A stretch of 7,418 bases of DNA from NCBI GenBank assembly GCA_900768735.1, contig CAAGDZ010000192.1:1-7418 (forward strand), written 5' to 3'. The stretch is from Oscillospiraceae bacterium. Its GTDB lineage: Bacteria > Bacillota > Clostridia > Oscillospirales > Ruminococcaceae. The position numbers and the translations under genes were made by a program. Positions 1 through 5,222 of the stretch are shown piece after piece. The stretch's first letter is position 1. Every line of letters begins with the position of its first letter. The notes under the pieces were generated by a model. It saw only the letters and a list, made by a program, of their open reading frames with translations, was not told where the DNA came from and did not search any database.

Positions 1-498
1 CGCATTATAGCTATCCGATGATAGACCGGCTTCGCTTGCCGTCGAGCCGTCAAGCCTGTCAGTCTGTCCGGACTCCGGCACAGAAGCCTCAGCCATAGCC
101 GTCAACGCAGCGGCATAATTGCTTTCTTCTGCTGACGGATTTGCCGTATTGCTGATTTGCGTATCATCAGCCATAGCCGAATCCGTCTGTAACGGTTCGA
201 CCGCAGGCTCGCTCACCTGCTCGGGTATCGGCAAAGACTGCGGCTCGGGCATGGTAAAATGCTGTACTGTCGGCTCGCTGCCGATGCTCGGCATATCCGA
301 GCGTACCTCGCAATATGCCATCATAGCCTCGTTTTCGGGCAGAGCCTGCACCTCAAGCACTTCTCCCTCGCTGCTTGCGGCTTCGGCTTTTTCAGCCGCG
401 TCCTCTGCCGCCTTTATTATCTCGTCAAGTCCCTCTCCCATATCGGGTGACGGACTGTTATCGGTACCATTTACAGCATTTGTCTGATTGTTGTCCAA
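1..498 (-). CDS. Acidic low-complexity protein of unknown function, N-terminal part (runs off the window edge)
   Basis: The minus strand is open from a TTG codon at 498-496 to the window edge, 166 codons without a stop. TTG is chosen because an AGGGGGG ribosome site (513-507) lies 8 bases upstream and a promoter-like pair sits just before it; the in-frame ATG codons lie further inside and have no comparable site. The peptide begins MDNNQTNAVNGTDNSPSP. It contains about thirty Asp/Glu but only two Lys and two Arg, and is rich in Ala, Ser, Pro and Gln. A likely amphipathic helix (about residues 22-45, DEIIKAAEDAAEKAEAASS) is followed by a Pro/Glu-rich stretch with PEP, IPE and EPAVEP. I see no signal peptide, membrane segment or enzyme motif in this part, so it looks like a disordered N-terminal tail. 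The domain that would identify the protein is probably outside the window. I do not recognise it. The coding call itself is firm because of the length of the open frame, the start context and the terminator of the previous unit just upstream. Confidence 0.75.
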   Translation of the reverse strand, partial: MDNNQTNAVNGTDNSPSPDMGEGLDEIIKAAEDAAEKAEAASSEGEVLEVQALPENEAMMAYCEVRSDMPSIGSEPTVQHFTMPEPQSLPIPEQVSEPAVEPLQTDSAMADDTQISNTANPSAEESNYAAALTAMAEASVPESGQTDRLDGSTASEAGLSSDSYNA

Positions 499-529
499 TA
501 TAATTACCCCCCTGTAGCTGTTATCTGTA

Positions 530-558
530 ATTGTAACATATTTTTTTATGTTTTGCAA
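530..558 (-). promoter_or_regulatory. Candidate sigma-A promoter for the acidic-protein gene
   Basis: On the minus strand there is a -35-like TTGCAA (558-553), a 17-base A-rich spacer, and a -10-like TACAAT (535-530). The -10 matches consensus at 5 of 6 positions and the -35 at 4 of 6. Predicted transcription start is near 523, giving a leader of about 25 bases with the AGGGGGG ribosome site in it. The placement between a terminator and a start codon supports it; the -35 is imperfect. Confidence 0.55.
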
Positions 559-609
559 TAATATTCAGATATATTTTACAAATTTGAGAAAAAATTTGTG
601 GCTTTTCGG

Positions 610-665
610 AGGAAAAACAAAATAAGCATTCCGTTTGACAACCAATGCAGGTTTACGAAATGCTT
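610..665 (-). terminator. Rho-independent terminator after the oxidoreductase gene
   Basis: Read on the minus strand, an 11-base stem (AAGCATTTCGT, 665-655, pairing with ACGGAATGCTT, 634-624, with one G-U pair) is followed by the T-rich run ATTTTGTTTTT. The 20-base loop contains a small inner AACC/GGTT stem. It starts about 10 bases beyond the oxidoreductase stop codon. It should end the transporter-oxidoreductase transcript and separate it from the acidic-protein gene. Confidence 0.75.
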
Positions 666-674
666 TTCTGATAT

Positions 675-1232
675 TTATATCTCTTTTTCTATTTCTTTTT
701 TTACCCTATCCAGTATTCCGCTTACATCAGCTCCGACTATATCAAGTCCCTCCGCCTTAAAGCAGAGCGTTTGTTTTATTCCGAAAAATGTCTGCGCCAA
801 TGCCTTTACATAGCTATAGCCGAAATCCTCGTATATCATTCCGCCCGCCGTAGTTACATATATCAGCCGCTTTGCTCTGCACAGACCTTTAGGCATACCG
901 CCGTCATAGCAGAAGGTTATGCCCAGCACCATGACCGCCTCTAAGTAGCTTTTCAGCAACGCAGGAAAGGACAAATCCCAGTACGGCGCGGCTATTACCA
1001 CCTCGTCAGCCTCTGCAAGCTGACAAGCATATTTCAGCATCGGGTCGTCGCGGTTTTCTTCGTAGATAAGGCGGTCGCGCTTATTCAGCGTTTCTCTGCA
1101 CAGCGGCGGTATATTTTCATCTTCAAGCACCACTTCGGTTATCTCGCCCGACAGGCGGGATAACAGATGATGTGCCAGCATAAGCGTTCTCGAATTTTCA
1201 CGCACGCAGGCGTTTATAAAAAGTATATTCAT
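675..1232 (-). CDS. NAD(P)H-dependent FMN oxidoreductase, flavodoxin fold (AzoR/NQO-like)
   Basis: The 185-residue product fits the flavodoxin-2 family: cytoplasmic FMN enzymes that use NAD(P)H to reduce quinones, azo compounds or other small electrophiles. The sequence shows the first beta strand MNILFINACVRE with the phosphate-binding loop RENSRT (about residues 11-16). The motif APYWDLSFPALLKSYLEAV (about 81-99) resembles the FMN-binding AP-W-x-x-P-x-LK stretch of azoreductases, and TTAGG lies at about 127-131. At 185 residues it is slightly shorter than typical AzoR (about 200). The ATG is preceded by AAAGGAG (1245-1239) with 6 bases of spacing; this ribosome site overlaps the stop codon of the upstream transporter gene, 12 bases away. 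That layout argues for one transcript and possibly coupled translation. The family assignment is good; the physiological substrate cannot be read from the sequence. It could equally be called a generic NAD(P)H dehydrogenase or azoreductase. Confidence 0.88.
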   Translation of the reverse strand: MNILFINACVRENSRTLMLAHHLLSRLSGEITEVVLEDENIPPLCRETLNKRDRLIYEENRDDPMLKYACQLAEADEVVIAAPYWDLSFPALLKSYLEAVMVLGITFCYDGGMPKGLCRAKRLIYVTTAGGMIYEDFGYSYVKALAQTFFGIKQTLCFKAEGLDIVGADVSGILDRVKKEIEKEI

Positions 1233-1244
1233 AAAAAGCTCCTT

Positions 1245-2126
1245 TTACTGCTCTGTTTTTCTGTTGTTGTATATAAACATCGCCACAGCCGCGCCGCATA
1301 TAACAATATAACCGATTACGCTCCACACATCAGGTATCTGCGCGAACAGGAAAAAGCCGAGTACCGCAGAGAAAATCACCTGAGAATAGTCATACACCGA
1401 TATTTCCTTTGCGGGCGCGTATTTATAGGCCGCAGTAATGGAAAACTGCCCGCCCGCCGCCGCAAGTCCCGCACCGATCAGAATTAGCCACTGTAGCGGG
1501 GTCATATAGTGGAAGTCGAAGATAAGAAACGGCAATGTCACAAGGCAGGAAAAGCCCGAAAAGAAAAACACGATATACGATCCCTTTTCGCCGTGCAGTC
1601 CGAGCCATCGCACCGCCGTATAAGCCGCGCCTGCACCCATGCCGCCGATAAAGCCAAGCAGCGACGGTATAAGCTCCATGTTTGTAAAGGTCGGTTTTAT
1701 TATCAGCAGGCTTCCCGCAAAGGCGGCAAGCACGCCGAGCGTCTGCACAAGCGTTGTGCGCTCTTTAAGGAAAATAAACGAAAATATTATTACGAAAAAC
1801 GGTGACATCTTGTTCAGCATCGACGCGTCGGATAAAAGCAGATGGTCTACCGCGTAAAAGTTGCACAGTATACCGACCGTACCGCATACCGAGCGCAGTA
1901 TAAGCACGCCGAGATTGCTTTTCCTGCTCGGCAGCAGCGGCGTTTTACTTTTCAGCAGTATGCAAAGTGCGAAAACAAATGCGACGAGGTTTCTGAAAAA
2001 GCTTTTTTGTATCGAGGGCAGGTCACCTGCAAGCCGTACGAACGCATTCATAAACGTAAAGCAGAACGCCGACACAAGTATGCAGAGTATGCCTTTTGTT
2101 TTATTTGATAATTTTATTCTTGTCAA
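1245..2126 (-). CDS. EamA-family (drug/metabolite transporter superfamily) permease
   Basis: This is a 293-residue inner-membrane protein with about ten hydrophobic helices arranged as two EamA repeats, the usual size and layout of DMT-superfamily carriers that export amino acids, purines or other metabolites. Characteristic stretches are FFRNLVAFVFAL near residue 43, then RSVCGTVG and SMLNKMSPFFVIIF ending in LKER in the first half. The second half has GAGAAYTAVRWLG and the PAKEISVYDYSQVIFSAVLGF stretch. I place the start at TTG (2126-2124) because AGAGGTGA, an almost complete Shine-Dalgarno, ends 4 bases before it, and the protein then starts MTRIKLSNKTKGIL, immediately before helix 1. A longer reading from an ATG at 2207 would add 27 residues that are translated from a repeat and lack a ribosome site. 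No clear promoter precedes the gene, so it may be read through from the kinase gene 108 bases upstream. The substrate is unknown; pairing with the oxidoreductase hints at detoxification or metabolite efflux, an inference only. Confidence 0.9.
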   Translation of the reverse strand: MTRIKLSNKTKGILCILVSAFCFTFMNAFVRLAGDLPSIQKSFFRNLVAFVFALCILLKSKTPLLPSRKSNLGVLILRSVCGTVGILCNFYAVDHLLLSDASMLNKMSPFFVIIFSFIFLKERTTLVQTLGVLAAFAGSLLIIKPTFTNMELIPSLLGFIGGMGAGAAYTAVRWLGLHGEKGSYIVFFFSGFSCLVTLPFLIFDFHYMTPLQWLILIGAGLAAAGGQFSITAAYKYAPAKEISVYDYSQVIFSAVLGFFLFAQIPDVWSVIGYIVICGAAVAMFIYNNRKTEQ

Positions 2127-2177
2127 GAAATCACCTCTTGATTTAAACCGAAAAATAATCATCTTACAACAGACTAT

Positions 2178-2286
2178 GCCGCCCCTAAGGCGTGCCGACA
2201 TTGGCAATTCCGCCGAGCAATCATCCTCATCTTTTTAAGAACCTGTCTTCACAAGCATATCCGCACATCTTTCGGCAAATTTTTCC
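2178..2286 (+). repeat. Dispersed repeat, copy A (kinase 3' end and downstream spacer)
   Basis: This stretch shares ordered blocks with the spacer on the other side of the kinase gene. GCCGCCCCT (2178-2186), TCCGCCGAGCAA (2209-2220) and AGAACCTGT (2238-2246) all recur in the same order in the reverse complement of 5212-5143. In addition, 2238-2286 matches 5049-5097 directly at 43 of 49 positions by my hand alignment. The copy covers the last 15 or so codons of the kinase gene, its stop codon and most of the spacer before the transporter gene. Its outer limits are not sharp. Confidence 0.72.
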
Positions 2287-4802
2287 GCCGCAGCTGCAGC
2301 AGCTTCATATTCAAAATCCTCCACTGCCGCTAAAATTTCATCAAGCACGGGTTTAAGCGAATTGCCGTTTACCGAGCAACCCGTGATCTCACCGCACAGC
2401 CTTTCGGCTTCATCGGTGTCAAATGAAAGACAAGCCTCCTTTATGGCTTCAAGGTACTCCTTTGCCTTTTCTGCAGCAATTTCGGTAAGCCGCTCATTTT
2501 CGGCGGCAGCTTCCACTTTCGGAGTATCTGTTTCGCCGAGATATTCCTTTCCCAGCTCTGCGACCTTTTTGTAAAGAGCAAGAAGCTCGCCGTTTTTCTC
2601 TTCAATAACAGCATAATTTCCTGATTTGCCCGAAAGCTCCAGCTCCTTTGCAAGCTCGGAAAGCTGCTTTGAGCCTATTGTAAGAGAGGAACTCTTTAAT
2701 GCGTGTACTTCAATAACGTAATTTTTCCAGTTCTTTTCATTGAAAAGACTTTCAATACGCTGTGAAAGCTCGGGAGCCTTACTAACGTAAAGTGAAAGAA
2801 TATCGTTGTAAGCCTCGTTGTCGCCGCCTGTGTATTTTGCGCCCTCTTCGGGGCTGAAAAGGGTATTTACTTCCGTTTCGGCGGGCTTGGGTGAATTTTC
2901 TTCGGCTTTTTCCTTTGTAATTTGTGTTTCTTCTTCGCAAAGGCTTTTCGAAATATGTCCGAATAAGCACTTTTCAATATCCATTCCCGTAAATGGCTTT
3001 GAAAGGTAATCGTCAAAGCCTGCGTCAAGGTAGGCTTGTCTTGCTCCGTGGATAGCGTTTGCCGTAAGAGCAACAAAGCAGGTATCCGGCGCAAGGTTTT
3101 CCTCTTTGACCTTCTTCAATGTTTCGATACCGTCCATTTCGGGCATCATGTGGTCAAGGAATACAATATCGTAGCGGTTGCTTTTAAGCAGCTCAATGCA
3201 CATTGCACCGCTTGGTGCCGTGTCAAGGTTTACCTTTGTGCGTTTAAGCAAACTCTTTGCAACAAGCAGGTTTGTTTGGTTATCGTCAACAACAAGCACT
3301 CTTGCCTTTGGAGCAATACGGACAACGGCATCAGAGGTATGCTCTGTTGCCGCTGCCTTGAACCTCTGCTCAAAATCTCCGATAGGCTCAGGCTTAACTA
3401 TCTTCTGTTCTATTTCAAAGGAGAAAGTTGAACCCGAACCGTAAACGCTGGACACCTTCAATTTGCTGCCCATCATATCAAGCAGGCACTGAACTATAGG
3501 TATTCCAAGTCCCGTACCCTCGATACTGCGGTTCTTTTCCTGGTCAAGGCGCTGAAATGAAGTGAAAAGCTTGTCCATATCCTCTTCCCTGATGCCTATT
3601 CCCGTATCTGTTACGCTGACCTCAAGGCGCAGAATATCATTATCGATATTCACGACATTCATTTTCAGCCGTACATAGCCTTCGGGAGTATATTTTACTG
3701 CGTTGGTGAGAATGTTGGTGATTACCTGTTTTATTCTTACATCATCACCGTAAAGCATTGACGGGATATTCTCGTCTATCTCGTAGATAAATCTCAGCTT
3801 TTTCTTTTCCGCCCTTATCTTTATCATATTTACAATATCGTTCACAAGAGAGCTTACATCATAGGAAACAGGCACTATTTCCATTTTGCCCGATTCGATC
3901 TTTGAGAAATCAAGAATATCATTGATAATGGAGAGGAGCGTTCTGCCCGAGCTCTGGATATTTGCGGCATATTCAACGATCTGCTTTTCGCTCGATTCGC
4001 GCATTATCATTTCATTCATACCCAGAACGGCATTTATAGGCGTTCTTATCTCATGGGACATATTTGAGAGAAATTCACTTTTGGCTTTACTTGCCTTAAT
4101 AGCCTCCTGCCTTGCCTTATCAAGTTCAAGCATAGTATTATTCAGTTTCCGATAATCGGGCGTTTCCATGAAAAACAGAATGACAATTAAAGAAAGTGTT
4201 GATACAAACATTGTAAGCAGCACATAGGGGAATATTAACTGTAATATAGCTCCGATTATAAGCATAGGACAAAAGGATGAAATAGCTATAATCTGTTTTC
4301 GTTCATATTTTCTATGATTATATATCAGCAATGCAGAAGTGTAAATTGTATAATAAAGAGGGGTTAAATATATCAAAAAATAAAACTCGGTTTTCAGATA
4401 ATTCCCTTCGCTGTCGAAATCAAAAATAAATCCGATAAATGAATTGGCCGCCAATAAAATCAGATAAGCGCCGTATACGCATTTATTGAAAAATAACATG
4501 GTTTTATTTTCATCATTATACACTAATATATCTATGTATCTTGAATAACAAAAAATCCCACTAATTATAACAGCAAAATCAATTGTATTTATAAGAATAT
4601 TTATCCATACAGGCACATTCTGGTGATAATTTATTGTTAGTCCCGATATCGTATCAAAAAATGCAGCAAAAAGCATTACAATAATCAGATTACTAAAGCG
4701 TTTACTTTGTACTGAATTATTTGAAATTCTAAAGGTGACGCAAAAAACAATTATTATCAATATACAAACAGCTGCAACACCGAACAAAACGTTGTAAACC
4801 AT
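2235..4802 (-). CDS. Hybrid sensor histidine kinase: 7 membrane helices, HisKA, HATPase, receiver, HPt
   Basis: This is an 855-residue membrane-anchored phosphorelay kinase. Seven hydrophobic helices (about residues 4-23, 38-55, 66-86, 105-126, 138-161, 171-191, 194-213) form the sensor, followed by a charged coiled-coil linker (about 219-241). The HisKA domain carries SHEIRTP with phospho-acceptor His250. The HATPase has the N box with Asn367 (TNAVKYT), then DTGIGI (399-404) and GTGLGI (429-434). The receiver begins VLVVDDN, with phospho-acceptor Asp550 in FLDHMMPEMDG, and ALTANA and LSKPF carry the conserved Thr580 and Lys602. The HPt domain has His700 in VHALKSSS. All catalytic residues are present, so a complete His-Asp-His relay is expected. 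A further ~95 Ala/Glu-rich helical residues (about 760-855) have no phospho-acceptor I recognise. ATG 4802 is preferred over an in-frame ATG at 4853: GGAGGA lies 5 bases before 4802, and the promoter places the transcript start near 4851. No output response regulator is nearby. The membrane part is far more AT-rich than neighbouring genes. Confidence 0.93.
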   Translation of the reverse strand: MVYNVLFGVAAVCILIIIVFCVTFRISNNSVQSKRFSNLIIVMLFAAFFDTISGLTINYHQNVPVWINILINTIDFAVIISGIFCYSRYIDILVYNDENKTMLFFNKCVYGAYLILLAANSFIGFIFDFDSEGNYLKTEFYFLIYLTPLYYTIYTSALLIYNHRKYERKQIIAISSFCPMLIIGAILQLIFPYVLLTMFVSTLSLIVILFFMETPDYRKLNNTMLELDKARQEAIKASKAKSEFLSNMSHEIRTPINAVLGMNEMIMRESSEKQIVEYAANIQSSGRTLLSIINDILDFSKIESGKMEIVPVSYDVSSLVNDIVNMIKIRAEKKKLRFIYEIDENIPSMLYGDDVRIKQVITNILTNAVKYTPEGYVRLKMNVVNIDNDILRLEVSVTDTGIGIREEDMDKLFTSFQRLDQEKNRSIEGTGLGIPIVQCLLDMMGSKLKVSSVYGSGSTFSFEIEQKIVKPEPIGDFEQRFKAAATEHTSDAVVRIAPKARVLVVDDNQTNLLVAKSLLKRTKVNLDTAPSGAMCIELLKSNRYDIVFLDHMMPEMDGIETLKKVKEENLAPDTCFVALTANAIHGARQAYLDAGFDDYLSKPFTGMDIEKCLFGHISKSLCEEETQITKEKAEENSPKPAETEVNTLFSPEEGAKYTGGDNEAYNDILSLYVSKAPELSQRIESLFNEKNWKNYVIEVHALKSSSLTIGSKQLSELAKELELSGKSGNYAVIEEKNGELLALYKKVAELGKEYLGETDTPKVEAAAENERLTEIAAEKAKEYLEAIKEACLSFDTDEAERLCGEITGCSVNGNSLKPVLDEILAAVEDFEYEAAAAAAEKFAERCADMLVKTGS

Positions 4803-4807
4803 TGGCT

Positions 4808-4813
4808 TCCTCC
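4808..4813 (-). promoter_or_regulatory. Ribosome binding site that fixes the kinase start codon
   Basis: GGAGGA on the minus strand ends 5 bases before ATG 4802-4800. The alternative in-frame ATG at 4853 has no Shine-Dalgarno and falls at the predicted transcription start, so it should not be used. Confidence 0.85.
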
Positions 4814-4857
4814 GCAAATATCGCAAATCATAAATCAAATTATGAGCTCCCATAACA

Positions 4858-4886
4858 AGTATATACTATCATACATCAACTGTCAA
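4858..4886 (-). promoter_or_regulatory. Near-consensus sigma-A promoter of the histidine kinase gene
   Basis: Minus strand: TTGACA (4886-4881), exactly 17 bases, then TATACT (4863-4858). The -35 is a full match and the -10 matches at 5 of 6 positions. Transcription should begin near 4851, giving a leader of about 50 bases that contains the GGAGGA site. Such a strong unassisted promoter suggests the kinase is made constitutively and independently of the ileS unit. I see no clear operator palindrome overlapping it. Confidence 0.85.
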
Positions 4887-5046
4887 TAACACTTTTGACT
4901 CCACAAAATCAATGCTTATGATATACTGCCGCCCCTTTTTTGAGCTTATCCGCATTTCTGCTTATCTCCGTTTGTTCCCCGTTTTCGCTCTGCTCTGTTT
5001 CTGTAAGGTGTCAATAAAAACAGCTTTTTACGTTCAAAACATCTAT
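4887..5046. other. AT-rich gene-free spacer upstream of the kinase promoter
   Basis: No coding region is supported here: the open frames on both strands are short, with poor start context. It contains an isolated GCCGCCCCT (4928-4936), identical to the outer block of repeat copies A and B, which may be a decayed remnant or chance. A second TTGACA on the minus strand (5014-5009) has no -10 at the proper distance. Nothing else is recognisable. Confidence 0.5.
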
Positions 5047-5149
5047 AAAAAACCTGTTTTCACAAGCATATCCGCACGTCTTTTCGCAAATTTTGCCTAA
5101 GACAAAATTACGCTCGAAAATCCGTACGCATTTCTTATGAAAACAGGTT
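5047..5149 (-). terminator. Long imperfect palindrome ending in a T-run; possible terminator of the ileS unit
   Basis: The arms AACCTGTTTTCACAAG (5051-5066) and CTTATGAAAACAGGTT (5134-5149) pair at 15 of 16 positions. Inner segments also pair: TTTTCG (5081-5086) with CGAAAA (5115-5120), and AATTTTG (5089-5095) with CAAAATT (5103-5109) around a 7-base loop CCTAAGA. A weaker match lies at 5073-5078 with 5123-5128. The whole folds as a ~99-nt interrupted hairpin. Read on the minus strand it ends in TTTTTT (5052-5047), so it could terminate transcription coming from ileS and the 206-aa gene. It is far longer than a normal terminator, and its arms recur at the kinase 3' end, so a palindromic mobile or repeat element is an equally good reading. 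Confidence 0.55.
5049..5097 (+). repeat. Second copy of the kinase gene's 3'-terminal sequence
   Basis: It matches 2238-2286 directly at 43 of 49 positions. On the minus strand it would encode KFAKRRADMLVKTGF before stopping, against KFAERCADMLVKTGS at the end of the kinase. The similarity stops abruptly on the interior side, where this copy turns into the hairpin loop. It has no start codon context and is not a working gene. It is either a displaced fragment of a related kinase gene or part of a repeat that also makes up the kinase's own 3' end. Confidence 0.65.
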
Positions 5150-5212
5150 CTAAGGAAAATTTGCTCGGCGGATTAAAAAATGCTAAGGCGACAGCCATCT
5201 GAAAGGGGCGGC
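5103..5212 (-). repeat. Dispersed repeat, copy B (inverted relative to copy A)
   Basis: On the minus strand it carries, in order, GCCGCCCCT (5212-5204), TCCGCCGAGCAA (5172-5161) and AGAACCTGTTTTCA (5151-5138), the same blocks and order as copy A on the plus strand. Spacings differ (31 versus 22 bases between blocks one and two; 9 versus 17 between two and three), so the copies are diverged. It begins about 10 bases after the stop codon of the 206-aa gene, and its inner part forms the right arm of the palindrome. Confidence 0.7.
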
Positions 5213-5222
5213 TTATCTCTTA

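Noticed and set aside
119..487. A 122-codon plus-strand frame opposite the acidic-protein gene
   Set aside because: The minus-strand frame has a promoter, an SD-like site and no stop over 166 codons; the plus-strand frame has none of these and is Ser/Ala-rich as expected for an antisense shadow.
2141..2169. Possible promoter for the transporter (TTGTAA, 17 bases, TTAAAT on the minus strand)
   Set aside because: Both boxes match consensus at only 4 of 6 positions, and the predicted start near 2134 would cut into the ribosome site at 2138-2131, so a transcript from it could not use the TTG start well.
4928..4936. A third full copy of the dispersed repeat beginning with GCCGCCCCT
   Set aside because: Only the 9-base block is shared; the TCCGCCGAGCAA block is absent from the following 110 bases, so it is not counted as a full copy.
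4912..5100. A 62-codon open frame on the plus strand in the gene-free spacer
   Set aside because: It has no ribosome site, runs through the palindrome arm, and its composition follows the AT-rich spacer; no sign of coding.
5047..5149. The palindrome as a CRISPR or integron-type attachment site
   Set aside because: There is no regularly spaced array and no cas gene, and the arms lack an attC-like core; a single long hairpin with a T-run fits a terminator or palindromic repeat better.
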